Positions 19,501-29,617 are shown, counted from the stretch's first letter. The stretch: 51,181 nt of DNA from an uncultured Saprospiraceae bacterium (GCA_937921825.1 CAKZVK010000083.1:1-51181); one strand, 5' to 3'. The notes: a model not told the origin generated them from the letters alone. A program made the numbers and translations.

Positions 19501-20870
19501 GAGTTAAGAATAATGTTGTTCTTTCTAGATCTGGTGAGATAAGATTAATCGATCCTAATACGAATAAGCTCATAACGACCTTCTATATCCAGTATGGTTC
19601 TACCTTACATATTAAGGATAAGCAGAAGATTAAGGAAGGAGATCTTATAAGTCAGTGGGATCCATTTAATGCCGTGATTCTTTCAGAGGTTAATGGTATT
19701 ATCAAATTCGAAGGACTGGAAGAAACGATCACTTTCCGAAAGGAAAGAGATGATCAGACTGGAAATGAGGAGATTGTAATCATAGAATCCAAGAACAAGA
19801 AGATGGTTCCTATGGTGAAAATCGTTTCTCCATCAGGTGAAGAGTTGAAGTCTTACACAATGCCAGTTGGAGCCTACTTAACTGCTGTAAACGGTAAAGA
19901 TGTCATAGCAGGTGAGAAGCTAGCTAAGATACCAAGAAAGCAAGGGGGTATCCAAGATATCACCGGTGGTCTTCCAAGGGTAACAGAATTATTCGAGGCT
20001 AGAAATCCTTCCAACCCTGCAGTAGTTTCTGAGATAGACGGAATCGTTAGTTTTGGAAAAGTGAAGAGAGGTAATCAAGAAGTATTTGTATTCGATGAGA
20101 AAACAAATCAGAAACGTAAGTACTTGATCAAGAAAGGAAAGCTAATGCTTGTACAAGATGGTGATTTTGTAAGGGCGGGTACTAAACTTTCTGAAGGCGC
20201 TACTTCTCCATTTGATATCCTAAATATTATGGGACCATTTGCAGTACAGCAGTACCTCGTAAACGGAATCCAAGAAGTATATCGTTCGCAAGGTATTGGT
20301 ATCAATGATAAGCACATAGAAGTTATCGCTCGTCAGATGATGAGACGAGTAGAAATAGAAGATCCAGGAGACACTACTTTCCTAGAAGGAGAAGCAGTAG
20401 ACAAGTTCAAGTTCTTCGAAATGAATGACTGGATATTCGATAAGAAAGTCGTAGAAGAAGCTGGAGAATCTACTAAGTTGAAGCCAGGTCAATTGGTTTC
20501 TCTAAGACAGATCAGAGAAGAGAACTCTTACTTAAAGAGAAATGATAAGAAGCTTCTCGAATATCGAGATGCTATCTCTGCTACTTCTAAGCCACTATTG
20601 CAAGGTATCACGAAGTCTTCATTAGGTGTGGAAAGCTGGATATCAGCGGCTTCATTCCAGGAGACAACTAAGGTACTAAGTACGGCAGCTATAGGAGCAA
20701 AGGTAGATACCTTAGAAGGACTAAAAGAAAATGTAATCTCAGGGAAGTTGATCCCAGCAGGAACAGGACTTAGAGATTTCAGAAACATGATAGTCAAACC
20801 TGCAGAACTTGTTGCTCCAGTAGTACAAGAAGAGGAGGAAAAAGAAGGTGAAATGGAAATGGGGGAGTAA
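16563..20870 (+). CDS. rpoC: DNA-directed RNA polymerase subunit beta-prime
   Basis: A 1435-residue beta-prime subunit. The N-terminal zinc site is visible ([20 protein letters not shown]). The catalytic magnesium loop is NADFDGDQM with Asp475, Asp477 and Asp479. A second zinc site ([13 protein letters not shown]) lies near residue 895, followed by the trigger-loop region [16 protein letters not shown]. The C-terminus ends in an acidic tail ([13 protein letters not shown]). It is the last gene of the operon and is followed 24 nt later by a strong terminator. Confidence 0.98.
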   Translation: MPFKRNQTNQPQKQFDTITICLTSPDDILDRSYGEVLKPETINYRTYKPERDGLFCERIFGPVKDYECYCGKYKRIRYKGIVCDRCGVEVTEKKVRRERMGHIKLVVPVVHIWFFKSLPNKIGYLLGVSSKKLESIIYYERYAVIQPGVKEEDIAVKDLFTEEEYFEILDSLPEGNQQLDDSDPQKFIAKMGAEAVKELLERLNLDELSYQLRHQAANETSQQRKSEALKRLRVVESFRDGQSRIENKPEWAVIQYLPIIPPELRPLVPLDGGRFASSDLNDLYRRVIIRNNRLKRLLEIKAPEVILRNEKRMLQEAVDSLFDNSRKSNAVKAEGGRSLKSLSDILKGKQGRFRQNLLGKRVDYSGRSVIVVGPHLKLSECGLPKGMAAELFKPFVIRKLIERGIVKTVKSAKKLVDRKDPIIWEILENVLKGHPVLLNRAPTLHRLSIQAFQPKLVEGKAIQLHPLVTGAFNADFDGDQMAVHVPLSHAAILEAQVLMLSAHNMLNPQNGSPITLPSQDMVLGLYYLTKENYDKKFGAGGVERKFYSPEEVVIAYNEKKIDLHTGIKVRVDTEDEEGNPNKSLVETTVGRVIFNENRPEGVPFINELLTKKNLKRVISDIISRTNFPTTAEFLDKIKTQGFYWSFKGGLSFNLGDLINPTQREQTLVEAQTDVDEVWENYNMGLITPNERYNQVIDKWTFADNKITENLMDELKEHKGGFNSVYMMLDSGARGSKQQIKQLCGLRGLMAKPKKSGDAGASIIENPILSNFLEGLSVQDYFISTHGARKGLADTALKTADAGYLTRRLVDVSQDVIITDTDCSTLRGIAISAFIENDKVVESLSSRIVGRYVLNDVYNPESDDVILEAGSYVDPAAAKMIEDAGIESVKIRSVLTCETRKGVCGKCYGKNLATNRLAEKGDAVGIIAAQSIGEPGTQLTLRTFHVGGIASVSKAESEIVSKKEGEAQFDNIEFVAFEENGVKNNVVLSRSGEIRLIDPNTNKLITTFYIQYGSTLHIKDKQKIKEGDLISQWDPFNAVILSEVNGIIKFEGLEETITFRKERDDQTGNEEIVIIESKNKKMVPMVKIVSPSGEELKSYTMPVGAYLTAVNGKDVIAGEKLAKIPRKQGGIQDITGGLPRVTELFEARNPSNPAVVSEIDGIVSFGKVKRGNQEVFVFDEKTNQKRKYLIKKGKLMLVQDGDFVRAGTKLSEGATSPFDILNIMGPFAVQQYLVNGIQEVYRSQGIGINDKHIEVIARQMMRRVEIEDPGDTTFLEGEAVDKFKFFEMNDWIFDKKVVEEAGESTKLKPGQLVSLRQIREENSYLKRNDKKLLEYRDAISATSKPLLQGITKSSLGVESWISAASFQETTKVLSTAAIGAKVDTLEGLKENVISGKLIPAGTGLRDFRNMIVKPAELVAPVVQEEEEKEGEMEMGE

Positions 20871-20894
20871 GAAACCTCGTTATTTAGATATATG

Positions 20895-20934
20895 AATGCC
20901 TAAGCTCTTGTTTGAGTTTAGGCATTTATTTTTT
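20895..20934 (+). terminator. Rho-independent terminator of the rpl-rpo operon
   Basis: AATGCCTAAGCTC (20895-20907) pairs with GAGTTTAGGCATT (20914-20926) through 13 bp including one G-T, with a 6-nt loop and a T-rich tail (20927-20934). The 3' arm and tail overlap the last codons and stop of the convergent ribE. The minus-strand side lacks a T tract, so it appears to work mainly for rpoC. Confidence 0.88.
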
Positions 20935-21511
20935 CCATATAGTTTATCACATACTTTCCTACCATGTCAAACTCTATGTTCACCATTGAGTCAATTTTCA
21001 AAGTATGTAAATTTGTATGCTCTTGCGTATAAGGGATTATAGCCACTTCCACAAGATCTCCTTGTATACTCTTTACAGTTAGACTGATGCCGTTTATGGT
21101 GATTGATCCTTTGGGAATTACGAGCTTATTGGATCCTTGATTGAGTCTGAAGGTATATAACCAGCTACCATCTACTTCTTGGACTCCTACACAGGTGGCA
21201 GTCTCATCCACATGGCCTTGGACGATATGACCATCCATTCTTGTCTGTAGCTTTACACTGCGCTCTTGGTTTACAACATCACCCACTTTTAGAGTTCCTA
21301 GATTGGAAACATCTAAGGTTTCTTTTATAGCTTCTACTTTATAGCTACCGTCAGAGATTTCTATTACAGTTAGACAGACACCATTATGTGCGATACTTTG
21401 ATCGATGTACAAGGGTTCGTCAAAACTTTCTGCAATTGTAAAAATTAAATTTGTTCCCTTCTCTTCTATTGCCTTGATAGGCTGAATAGACTCTACTATA
21501 CCTGTGAACAT
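20918..21511 (-). CDS. ribE: Riboflavin synthase, alpha subunit
   Basis: A 197-residue enzyme that dismutates two 6,7-dimethyl-8-ribityllumazine molecules to riboflavin plus a pyrimidinedione. It has two lumazine-binding barrels. The first starts with the diagnostic MFTGIVE and includes SIAHNGVCLTV and KETL. The second starts near residue 92 (MDGHIVQGHVD) and includes SITINGISLTV and IPYTQEHTNL. A short C-terminal helix (VGKYVINYMEK) follows. It lies 3 nt downstream of the CHU_C protein on the same strand, so it may be cotranscribed with that unrelated gene. No FMN riboswitch was seen upstream. Confidence 0.95.
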   Translation of the reverse strand: MFTGIVESIQPIKAIEEKGTNLIFTIAESFDEPLYIDQSIAHNGVCLTVIEISDGSYKVEAIKETLDVSNLGTLKVGDVVNQERSVKLQTRMDGHIVQGHVDETATCVGVQEVDGSWLYTFRLNQGSNKLVIPKGSITINGISLTVKSIQGDLVEVAIIPYTQEHTNLHTLKIDSMVNIEFDMVGKYVINYMEKINA

Positions 21512-21514
21512 ATG

Positions 21515-24223
21515 TTACCTTAAAATTTGGATGTATCCATTTAGAAAATCAACCTCTACCAACTCTTCGTTCAGACCTTGCTCGAGGACACTACATGTAT
21601 AGTAATATGTTCCTTCTGGATATTGTTCACCGTTGTTTGTATTTCCATCCCAATTTATTTCTGGGTCATTGGTTTCATAGATTAGATTGCCCCATCTATT
21701 GAAAACTTTAAATTCCACACTGGCTACGAACCTATTCTCTCTGGGTATGAAGAAATCATTGGCTCCATCTGCATTGGGAGTAAAGGTATTAGGCAGCTCA
21801 TAGATCGGGCAATTAGCCATACAGACTATATTACTGAGGCTACCTTCATTACTCAGCGTATCTATCGCAGTGACAGCATAGCAGCCACTAATGCCCAATT
21901 CTGGCAGGTGGACTGTTCTATAGTCCTCTCCGATAGTTACCGTTTCTATGAGTTCAAAATCCAGGCTTACACTGTCTATAGAGTAATAGATATTATAGGA
22001 AGCAACATCTCCATCAAAGCAAATATTCTCAGAACCTATCCAACTGAGACTATTTATATATTCTTCACTAGTCGGTTCTTCATTGATATCAAGACAAGGG
22101 TTAGAAACAGCTAGCTGAGGAGGGCAAGGACCTACAGTATCTACAGGAATCCCACATACTATCTGTGAGTAGTTAATGAGGCTGTCTGGAGTATTTAGTA
22201 ATCCATAGGTGCCAGTGGTCTTGATCCTATAGCAGACTTCATCATTATTAGTAAGATTGTCTTGAATGAACTCACATTCAACTTTGCTTGCTACTGAACT
22301 AGTAGCACCATTGTCTTCTAGTTCTAAGGTGTATAGATAGTTCTGCCAAGGCACACTTTCGATACAGGTGATTGTATTCATTTGGTCAGAGGACACAATA
22401 GAGGAAAAGACTGAGCTGGCAATGGCAGAGCTTGAATACAATTCATTATTACTGTAGAAGTCTACTCTGTAGAAGTATTGTTTTTCTACGGTATTGATTC
22501 CTGTGTCAGTAGTCCTGAGGAAACCCTCCGCTCCGAAAAATTGGAATTCAGTAGTATTCACAGCAATGAAATTCACACCATCTTCAGATCTATTGAGCAC
22601 GTAACTATATGGACCAGGATTTTCAATTGTATCCAAATCAGGATATACAGGCTTTAGCCAAGCCACGGATATGACACCGGACTGCTCTGAAGTTTCTTTT
22701 ACAGAAACTTCTGTTAGGAGTGGTATGTCTTGCTGTAATTGAATGCAAGATTCCTCAGAGGTCAAGCTTTCTACAATTCGGAATGGTTGATTGGTCGAAG
22801 TTCGTTGAGCAAAATTGGCGAGTACTCTGTAGCAGTATATTTTACCTTTTACTGCAGTGGAGTCATTATAAAAGTATTTGTCACCTTGCATTTCATTAGT
22901 CAGAAACTTGATGACTTCATAGCCTTTACCATCAAGACCGTTTTCACAGGTATCTAAGGATATCGGATTAGTACCTTCTCTTCGATAGATTCTAAATCCA
23001 ATAAAGGAATCATCCAAAGTATTCTCACAGGCATAGGGCTTACCCCAATTCAATTGGATAACATTCTCTTCGATAACTTCTGTCACAAGATTTTCGGGAG
23101 GGGGACCTACTACTTTTATACGCAGACTTTTGAGAACTGAATTTCCATTGAGCCCCTGACGTGAGTCATCTTGCCCTCTAAATACAACTTGGTAGTATGC
23201 ATCGGAGATATGTTCGCACTTTGTATCCCAAGTAAATGTAGTCCGTAGAGGAGATTCTTGAAATTCATTTTGATTAGCTAAAAAGGCAGGTGAATTTTCT
23301 AACTCGAATGGACCACCTGTCGCAGAGATACGAACCATTTGACCTGTGTCTATGTCTGTCACTGTCACAGGTATATTTATACTTGTTCCAGCCACTACAC
23401 ATATCTCGTCTACAGCTTCTACTATTGGTGGGGTATCATTACAGGGAAGGACAAGAATCTGCATGTCTCTGACCACAGAGTTGAGCAGTCTGCCTTCTCT
23501 GTACTCGTTTATTCTTATCGCGACAGTGAATTCTCCAGTAATATTTGGAGCATCCCAAACGAGATCTCCTGTTATAGGATTTATATCTAATTGACTATTA
23601 GCCCCCGGCAACTCATCTGGATAGAAATATTTCGGCACTTCTCGTCCAGAGGCCTCTAAAGGCACTATCAGTTCATAACTAATACTATCCCCATCAGGAT
23701 CATAAGCATTAGGGTTATGGATAAATTTCCTTCCTACGCAGGCAAAATCAATAGGCGGCTGTAGTAAGAGTACTGAGTTATTGGGCCCTTGGAATTGTGA
23801 TTCTATGAGAGTGAAAGTAGTCTGTACAAAGAAGGGAACATCAACAGAATTAGGGTAGTTGACATTCTGAATATTGTTTACTCTATTGGGGTCTTGGAAT
23901 GAGATGGTGTACATCCCTCTTCCAGGGTAGGTATGTTCCTTTACGTAGAAGTTAATTTTTATATCTTCTCCTGGCACCTCTTCTCCTACACCATTAGTTC
24001 TTAGAAAGATCTCTGAAGTGCCATCACCCCAGAAGATAGTCAAGCTGTCTCTGTCTGCTCCTGATGAGCTAGTCTTAGTATAGGTAGTAACTGTGGCGAC
24101 GATAGTCAATGGCCCCGTCTGCGAATATGTTATTTCTCCCGCCCGGTTATGCGTTCCATAAATTGCAGTAGGTAACAACAGAAAGATTACTCCGATTACA
24201 ATTATATAGCGCAATAGACTCAA
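21515..24223 (-). CDS. Large secreted protein with CHU_C (gliding-type, T9SS) C-terminal domain
   Basis: A 902-residue protein that appears to start at TTG (24223); the only upstream codons before a stop offer no ATG. A signal peptide (RYIIVIGVIFLLLPTAIYG) precedes the Bacteroidota-typical mature start THNRAGEITY. The middle contains PKD/Ig- and fibronectin III-like beta domains (for example YEVIKFLTNE, GKIYCYRVLANFAQRTS). The last ~95 residues are a type B T9SS sorting domain: NTFTPNADGANDFFIP, VFNRWGNLIYET and WDGNTNNGEQYPEGTYYY. It should be secreted by the type IX system and displayed or released as an adhesin-like protein. The ligand is unknown. No catalytic motif was seen. Confidence 0.87.
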   Translation of the reverse strand: MSLLRYIIVIGVIFLLLPTAIYGTHNRAGEITYSQTGPLTIVATVTTYTKTSSSGADRDSLTIFWGDGTSEIFLRTNGVGEEVPGEDIKINFYVKEHTYPGRGMYTISFQDPNRVNNIQNVNYPNSVDVPFFVQTTFTLIESQFQGPNNSVLLLQPPIDFACVGRKFIHNPNAYDPDGDSISYELIVPLEASGREVPKYFYPDELPGANSQLDINPITGDLVWDAPNITGEFTVAIRINEYREGRLLNSVVRDMQILVLPCNDTPPIVEAVDEICVVAGTSINIPVTVTDIDTGQMVRISATGGPFELENSPAFLANQNEFQESPLRTTFTWDTKCEHISDAYYQVVFRGQDDSRQGLNGNSVLKSLRIKVVGPPPENLVTEVIEENVIQLNWGKPYACENTLDDSFIGFRIYRREGTNPISLDTCENGLDGKGYEVIKFLTNEMQGDKYFYNDSTAVKGKIYCYRVLANFAQRTSTNQPFRIVESLTSEESCIQLQQDIPLLTEVSVKETSEQSGVISVAWLKPVYPDLDTIENPGPYSYVLNRSEDGVNFIAVNTTEFQFFGAEGFLRTTDTGINTVEKQYFYRVDFYSNNELYSSSAIASSVFSSIVSSDQMNTITCIESVPWQNYLYTLELEDNGATSSVASKVECEFIQDNLTNNDEVCYRIKTTGTYGLLNTPDSLINYSQIVCGIPVDTVGPCPPQLAVSNPCLDINEEPTSEEYINSLSWIGSENICFDGDVASYNIYYSIDSVSLDFELIETVTIGEDYRTVHLPELGISGCYAVTAIDTLSNEGSLSNIVCMANCPIYELPNTFTPNADGANDFFIPRENRFVASVEFKVFNRWGNLIYETNDPEINWDGNTNNGEQYPEGTYYYTCSVLEQGLNEELVEVDFLNGYIQILR

Positions 24224-24268
24224 TAGATTATTTTATTTCAATTTATGCAATTATTCCCACTCATGAAA

Positions 24269-25153
24269 CTACTTCTTTAGTTCTTGAAGACATCTAGAAA
24301 GACTTTCTTTCCAGTATGGAATATGGAGGTGGTAGCTTTCTTGAATTTTTACTTTTGAGAGCATACTCCATAGAGGTCTTGGAGCAGGAGCATTGTAGGC
24401 TTTGGTAGTCGTATTAGTGACTCCACATTTTATGTTTGATTGCTTGAAAATCTCTCTAGCAAAATCTGCCCAATTGGTTAAGCCCATGTTACTGTAATTG
24501 AATATACCACTCTTAGACAGGTCACTTAGGTTGTGTAGCTTTTGGTTTAGTATCATATGGCAGATAGCTGATGCTAGATCTCTTGCATAGGTAGGAGCGC
24601 CATGTTGATCAGCAACAATGGTGAGCTCATTTCTTGAGGCACCTAGTTTCTGCATCGTTTTTACAAAGTTGTTTCCAAAGCTGGAGTATACCCATGAAGT
24701 ACGCAGCACTATGGAATCCGGTCTTTTATCCAAGAGGAGTTGCTCGCCTTTTAGCTTAGTCTTTGCATATACGCCTTTTGGCTGAGTTGTATCTGATTCT
24801 TTGAGAGGTCTATCTAATTTTAAATGATAGACATAGTCTGAAGATATATGAATTACCTTTGTTTGGGCTGGGGCATACCTTGCTATATGACCTAAGGCAG
24901 TGGTATTTATTTTTTCAGCTGTTTTCTGATCGTGCTCAGCTTTATCTACTGCAGTATAGGCACCTGCATTGACAAAAAAGTCATAGGATTTTTCGAGGTT
25001 GGTTTTTATTGAAGCCTTTGATGATAGATCTAGACTAGATCTGTTCTGGAAGGTAAACTTAAGCCTAGGAAATTGTGTGGCAATAGCTTGTAGCTCTTGA
25101 CCAAGCTGACCTGTACTCCCAGATACTAGGACGGTGATTCTTTTTTGTGTCAT
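24269..25153 (-). CDS. rfbD: dTDP-4-dehydrorhamnose reductase (RmlD/RfbD family)
   Basis: A 294-residue short-chain dehydrogenase-type enzyme. The NAD(P) Rossmann motif GSTGQLGQ is at 12-19, the RmlD-like NAGAYTAVDKAE block at 62-73, SSDYVYH at 104-110, and the catalytic YAKTK pair Tyr129/Lys133. It would reduce dTDP-4-keto-L-rhamnose to dTDP-L-rhamnose for surface glycans. The other rml genes are not in this window, so the sugar identity is inferred from family only. The gene lies between an ABC permease and the CHU_C protein, all on the minus strand. Confidence 0.85.
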   Translation of the reverse strand: MTQKRITVLVSGSTGQLGQELQAIATQFPRLKFTFQNRSSLDLSSKASIKTNLEKSYDFFVNAGAYTAVDKAEHDQKTAEKINTTALGHIARYAPAQTKVIHISSDYVYHLKLDRPLKESDTTQPKGVYAKTKLKGEQLLLDKRPDSIVLRTSWVYSSFGNNFVKTMQKLGASRNELTIVADQHGAPTYARDLASAICHMILNQKLHNLSDLSKSGIFNYSNMGLTNWADFAREIFKQSNIKCGVTNTTTKAYNAPAPRPLWSMLSKVKIQESYHLHIPYWKESLSRCLQELKK

Positions 25154-25182
25154 TGCCTCTAAAATAAGAAGCTTAGGAGGTA

Positions 25183-25989
25183 TTAAATGTCTTTATTCTT
25201 AAAAACCCAAAAGCCGAGGACAATGAAGATAATACCAAACACAATTGTCGTAATTCCTGCTTCGGCATAGGTCAGAAGATAGGCATCTACCTTTGAATTG
25301 AAATCACTGGCCATCTTGAGTACAGGAGCAGGCATGAGGTCTTCTGTCGCATTCATAGGTAAGTAATTGACTACCCCAGATTCTGTAACGTACTTTTGTA
25401 GCCAAATCTTCAATAGTGGTTCTCCTAGGAGACCATAAGTCAGATATACAAAAACTGCGATTCCTGCCTTCCTAATAAGAAAAGCTAATAACAAAGCGAA
25501 ATTTAGATACCCTAGGGACATCAGTAGAAATCTGAAAGGAGCAGCATCATTATCCATCATCTTACTGATACTCGCACCATCGGTATTTATCCATCCTATG
25601 ACAGTCGCTAGAAGGAAATAGTAAATTGTAGCAAATACAGAAAGAACGATAACTATCATGAACTTAGAGAGGTAAAAATCCTTACGACTCAAGCCTGTTA
25701 TTATATTTTGCCGCATCGTCTTATTCGCTACATCTATGGTTACAGTATAGATCACTAAGACTCCCAGAAAGAAGAACACTATCCAGTTACCCGCATAGCC
25801 CAAATAATCCCAAATAAGAGAAGCATCAAAGATGTCTACATTCATTGGTAGATGCTCCGCTATGTTGTCTAGGATTCTACCAAAGTAAAGAGACGCTGGA
25901 AAGAAGATGATGAAGAAAATCATCAGTAAGGAGATGGTAGAATTCTTTCTAAACTTGGACCACTCCAGTTTCAGTAATTTGCTGATCAT
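25183..25989 (-). CDS. ABC transporter permease (ABC-2-like)
   Basis: A 268-residue membrane protein with about six hydrophobic helices (for example SLLMIFFIIFFPASLYFG, WIVFFFLGVLVIYTVTI, ITTIVFGIIFIVLGFWVF) and a short cytoplasmic start LLKLEWSKFRKNSTI typical of ABC-2 permeases. It starts 7 nt after the stop of the ATPase gene, so the two form a single exporter. The substrate is unknown; related pairs are often annotated as bacitracin- or gliding-type exporters, but nothing here decides it. Confidence 0.83.
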   Translation of the reverse strand: MISKLLKLEWSKFRKNSTISLLMIFFIIFFPASLYFGRILDNIAEHLPMNVDIFDASLIWDYLGYAGNWIVFFFLGVLVIYTVTIDVANKTMRQNIITGLSRKDFYLSKFMIVIVLSVFATIYYFLLATVIGWINTDGASISKMMDNDAAPFRFLLMSLGYLNFALLLAFLIRKAGIAVFVYLTYGLLGEPLLKIWLQKYVTESGVVNYLPMNATEDLMPAPVLKMASDFNSKVDAYLLTYAEAGITTIVFGIIFIVLGFWVFKNKDI

Positions 25990-25996
25990 ATCTATT

Positions 25997-26887
25997 CTAC
26001 TTTCTGCTTGTTATTTCTAAGAATTCCTCTTCTAACTTTCTCTTTCTGGATACGAGATGTGTGATCTCTAGTCCTCTTTCAGCTGCGGCCTTATTCAGTG
26101 CAGAGACCAATAAGTTCTGATCTGCAGTACATTCTATATGGGTTCCTACATCTTTGATCTTATGTATACCGGTGAAGTTTTGTAGAAAATCTAGAAGGTT
26201 TGCCTTGTTGAGTGCTGATATCTCTATGGTGATATCTTCGCTTAGGATGGAGCCTACAGGACCTGAGGATAATAGTTGCCCATTTTTTAGGATAGTAACA
26301 TGGGTACAGATCTTTTCTACTTCTGCTAGGATATGACTGGCCATGATGACGGTCTTTCCTCTAGAGGCTATTTCAGCAAGTATCTTTCTGACCTCAGATA
26401 TCCCCTCAGGATCTAGCCCATTGGTAGGTTCATCAAAGATGACGATCTCTGGGTTGCCTATCAGTGTTGCGGCTATTGCCAGTCTTTGTTTCATTCCTAG
26501 CGAGTAGGTTCCAAATTTGGACTTTCGTCTTCCGGCTAGTCTGACCAATGATAATAGCTCATCATAGTTAGAGTCATCTACTTGTTTGATCTGTCTGATG
26601 ATATCAAGATTTTCATCAGCATTTAGGTACGGGTAGAAGTTAGGGGTTTCTAAGATGGCCCCAATATGCCTTCTATGATCTCCATTATATCTGTTTTCAA
26701 ACCACTCAAAGTCTCCGCTAGTAGGCTTTAGGATAGAAAGGATTAATCCTAGGGTAGTGGTTTTGCCACTTCCATTAGGGCCTAAGAGACCCATAATCTG
26801 ACCAGCTTCTACAGATAAATCTATTTGATTGACAGCAGTAAGAGAGCCGTACTTCTTGGTTAGTTTATTGGTCCGAAGAACTTGCAT
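25997..26887 (-). CDS. ABC transporter ATP-binding protein
   Basis: A 296-residue nucleotide-binding subunit. Walker A GPNGSGKT is at 36-43, the signature is YSLGMKQRLAIAATL, and Walker B is IVIFDEPTNGLDPEG, followed by the switch His (MASHIL). A ~70-residue C-terminal extension follows the core, as in the NatA/BcrA-type group. It energises the permease encoded immediately downstream. The upstream gap to the glycosyltransferase is 75 nt and includes a TATATTTA sequence 15 nt before the start, a weak promoter candidate. Confidence 0.9.
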   Translation of the reverse strand: MQVLRTNKLTKKYGSLTAVNQIDLSVEAGQIMGLLGPNGSGKTTTLGLILSILKPTSGDFEWFENRYNGDHRRHIGAILETPNFYPYLNADENLDIIRQIKQVDDSNYDELLSLVRLAGRRKSKFGTYSLGMKQRLAIAATLIGNPEIVIFDEPTNGLDPEGISEVRKILAEIASRGKTVIMASHILAEVEKICTHVTILKNGQLLSSGPVGSILSEDITIEISALNKANLLDFLQNFTGIHKIKDVGTHIECTADQNLLVSALNKAAAERGLEITHLVSRKRKLEEEFLEITSRK

Positions 26888-26962
26888 GTTTTTGCTTTGA
26901 CTTAAATATAGCTTATCCAGTTGAATAGTTTTCTGGACTCTAGATTAATCTTGATAATTATT

Positions 26963-28045
26963 CTATGAAGAGGAGCCAAAGAGCAGATCAAGCTCTAGCT
27001 TTTTGCTCGAGAAGGTCGTATACTGATTTCTGCTGGCGGATTTTTTCTCAGCCATCTCGTTTGGTGATGACAGCAAGTGCGCAAGCTTTTGGGCCAGATC
27101 ATTCTCGTCATCTTTGTCAAAGTATATAGCTGCGTCTTGACATATTTCTCTTGAGGTAGGGATTTCAGAACAGACTAATGGGAGACCATGTCCTAGTGCC
27201 TCTAGTACAGGTAATCCAAATCCTTCATAGTGAGAAGGATAGACAAAAGCATGTGCATGATGATAGAGCTTTTGTAATCTTTCTTCTGTAGTATATCCTT
27301 CTAGATGGATTCTACTTTTATATTGTGATTGCTCTATGAGATTAAAAACAGCTTTGGATTTCCAACCTTTATAGCCCACGATTTTAAGTTCTAGGTCTTT
27401 GAATTCTGTAGCTATTTTTTCAAACGCTAGGATTAGTTTTTCATAGTTCTTTCTGGGTTCTATAGTGCCTACCGTTAGAATGTATCTACTAGAATTATTA
27501 GTTGAGGATTTTATATTTTCCCCAATGGTATTTATTTGCGGATAGGCTACCAATATTTTGTCTGTAGTTTCTGGGTCATAGCTCTTTAGATCATCTGCAG
27601 TTTTTACTGAATTTACTATCAGGTGATCAGCGTTTTTGAGTATGCGTGGCAGAAATAACTTGTGTACATAATGACTTGTTCTATCATGCCATTCTGGATA
27701 GAGTATTGGTGTCAGATCATGGATAACAGTAGCTCTTTTTATATTCTGGGCTAGTCCGAAAGGGCCAAAATGTGCCATCTCTATGACGAGGTCAGGCTTC
27801 AGTTTGTTTATCTTTTTGGGAATAGAAGTAAAGGATCGCAGTCTATAATGCATGGGGATATATCCTTTGATTGGGACTATGATTTCCTTGGTTTGGGACC
27901 CCGAGTAGGGGTGGGGGAGTAGTGTATAGTATTGATTGTCAGGGTATTGAGCGACTACACGTTCTATGAATTGCTTCGCGTAATAGTGTATCCCCGCTTT
28001 CTGAGTTACAAGACAATCAGCTAAGAATACGATACGCTTTGACAT
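26963..28045 (-). CDS. Glycosyltransferase family 4 (GT-B)
   Basis: A 360-residue GT-B enzyme. The C-terminal donor-binding domain shows TVGTIEPRKNYEKLI, a YKGWKSK segment and the E-x7-E motif in HYEGFGLPVLEALGHGLPLV. The N-terminal acceptor domain has HDLTPILYPEWHDR. It is related to mannosyl- and other hexosyltransferases of polysaccharide assembly and acts on the cytoplasmic side of the membrane. It is followed at the same strand by another GT4 gene upstream (31-nt gap), which suggests a shared glycan pathway. The sugar is not predictable. Confidence 0.88.
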   Translation of the reverse strand: MSKRIVFLADCLVTQKAGIHYYAKQFIERVVAQYPDNQYYTLLPHPYSGSQTKEIIVPIKGYIPMHYRLRSFTSIPKKINKLKPDLVIEMAHFGPFGLAQNIKRATVIHDLTPILYPEWHDRTSHYVHKLFLPRILKNADHLIVNSVKTADDLKSYDPETTDKILVAYPQINTIGENIKSSTNNSSRYILTVGTIEPRKNYEKLILAFEKIATEFKDLELKIVGYKGWKSKAVFNLIEQSQYKSRIHLEGYTTEERLQKLYHHAHAFVYPSHYEGFGLPVLEALGHGLPLVCSEIPTSREICQDAAIYFDKDDENDLAQKLAHLLSSPNEMAEKKSASRNQYTTFSSKKLELDLLFGSSS

Positions 28046-28076
28046 CTACGGAATGATACGAGGTTTAATGAGAGTA

Positions 28077-29180
28077 TTAAATTATCAAAGAATTGTAAAG
28101 GGCCATATACTTTTGTATAGAATCTTCTAGTTCAAATTTGGCAGATTCTTTTTCATCCCACTCATTAGCCATTGCCATCTCCATGGCTTCAGCGAGACCT
28201 TCTCCATCATGACTTTTCATAGTTAGATGTTTGCCATTTACGACTTCTTCTAGAGCCCCTTTTCCAGATGATATTATCGGTATTCCAAGAGCCATACTTT
28301 CTACTGCGGTGAAACAAAATCCTTCACTGTATGAAGGGATAATAACAGCATCAGAGTTGGTGATTTCTGTCTGCAAAACCTTAGCCTCTAAGTCACTTTT
28401 AATGTCTATAAGAGACTCAATCTTTTTGGTCTTTATAATGTGGATTATCTTCTGTCTAAAGTCAGCTGGTTCAGATGGAATGACTAAGGTCAGTCTGAAT
28501 TTTTGACGGCCTTCTTTAAGTAGCTCTACCGCATCTAAAATGAGATTTATGCCTTTAGAAATGCCTAGTCTCCCGAAGTAGATAAACTTGTAGTGGTCTG
28601 ATGTTGCCTCGTTCCCCTTGTTAGCAGAAAGTGCGAATTTATCATACTCTATACCGTTATGTATGAGTTTAGTCTTGTCTGCTATAATGCCAGCTCCTAT
28701 AAGGTTCTTTTGTGTTGCCTCTGATACGGCTATAAATCTGTAAAAAGGCAGAAGTAGTAAAAACTTCTCGAAGAGATAATGCAAGCTCAGAGAAAATTTA
28801 CTCATATATGGAAGATCAAACCATAATTTCCCCCATACCTCGTGAAAAGTGATCAGAACTTTTTTCCTAGAGAGTAGCCCTGCAAAAAATGCAGGCACTC
28901 CTGCATTATAAGAAGTCGTATGTATGATATCATGCTGTCTGGCCAACTTGAAGGCTGGAAAGAATGCAAGAATAGTAAAGAGATATCTATTGTAGAAAGG
29001 CACTCTAACAATATCTACACCATTAATGCTTTCTCTTCTGCTAAGGCTTTTGCTAAATTGATTGGTGAGAATGGTGATTGTATATCCTCTCTGTACTAAT
29101 GATTCTGAGAGGTTTTTGAATAGGGTTTCTACGCCTCCAATATTAGGGTAGTAGTTTTCAAGAACGAAAAGTATTTTCAT
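28077..29180 (-). CDS. Glycosyltransferase family 4 (GT-B)
   Basis: A 367-residue GT4 enzyme. It opens with the typical loop ENYYPNIGGVETLFKNLSE, has YFGRLGISKGINLILDAV at the start of the C-terminal domain, and the E-x7-E type motif in SEGFCFTAVESMALGIPII. Its ATG overlaps the stop of the DUF2304 gene (ATGA, 4 nt), which indicates translational coupling. With its GT4 neighbour it probably builds an exopolysaccharide, O-antigen or glycolipid. Confidence 0.88.
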   Translation of the reverse strand: MKILFVLENYYPNIGGVETLFKNLSESLVQRGYTITILTNQFSKSLSRRESINGVDIVRVPFYNRYLFTILAFFPAFKLARQHDIIHTTSYNAGVPAFFAGLLSRKKVLITFHEVWGKLWFDLPYMSKFSLSLHYLFEKFLLLLPFYRFIAVSEATQKNLIGAGIIADKTKLIHNGIEYDKFALSANKGNEATSDHYKFIYFGRLGISKGINLILDAVELLKEGRQKFRLTLVIPSEPADFRQKIIHIIKTKKIESLIDIKSDLEAKVLQTEITNSDAVIIPSYSEGFCFTAVESMALGIPIISSGKGALEEVVNGKHLTMKSHDGEGLAEAMEMAMANEWDEKESAKFELEDSIQKYMALYNSLII

Positions 29181-29617
29181 TCGCCAGCAAGGGTCTTTAA
29201 TTTAAGTTTTTTTTTGGACCCCTGTACTTGTGATGCTTTTGATTCATCTAGTTTTTTCTGAAGATCCAATTTGGCTTGTTTTTCTAGAGCTACTTTTCTT
29301 ACCAATTCTGTCATTTGTCGCTCTAGTCTTTCGATAGTGGATGATTGGTAATAGGTCATGATAAATAGAAACCCTAACCAAACAAAAATGACAGCATTGA
29401 TGTTACTCTTGAGTCCAAGCGATTCTGCTATAGAGAAGGAGATAGTATCTGGTAACATAGCAAGGAGTGATAGAATCACCCAAAATGTCACCCATATTAT
29501 GGTACCTATTAGAAGTCTCCTGTTGGCTCTGAACTGGGAAATGATTCTCCAGATAAAGAAGAGCGCAACCAAGGGGACCAGCCATTGGTATATTTCTATT
29601 TGAAATTTTAGGAACAA
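29177..29617 (-). CDS. DUF2304-type small membrane protein
   Basis: A 146-residue protein with three hydrophobic helices (about 11-24, 36-56 and 77-92) and a charged, probably coiled-coil C-terminal tail (ERLERQMTELVRKVALEKQAKL), typical of DUF2304. The reading frame offers only TTG (29617) as an upstream start; TTCCTAAAATTT follows. DUF2304 proteins are usually next to glycosyltransferases, and here the stop overlaps the GT4 start by 4 nt. A role in lipid-linked sugar handling is inferred from context only. Confidence 0.7.
   Translation of the reverse strand: MFLKFQIEIYQWLVPLVALFFIWRIISQFRANRRLLIGTIIWVTFWVILSLLAMLPDTISFSIAESLGLKSNINAVIFVWLGFLFIMTYYQSSTIERLERQMTELVRKVALEKQAKLDLQKKLDESKASQVQGSKKKLKLKTLAGE

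Noticed and set aside
26888-26962. Terminator between the GT4 gene and the ABC ATPase
   Set aside because: Only a very short CCAG/CTGG stem could be found, without a T tract.
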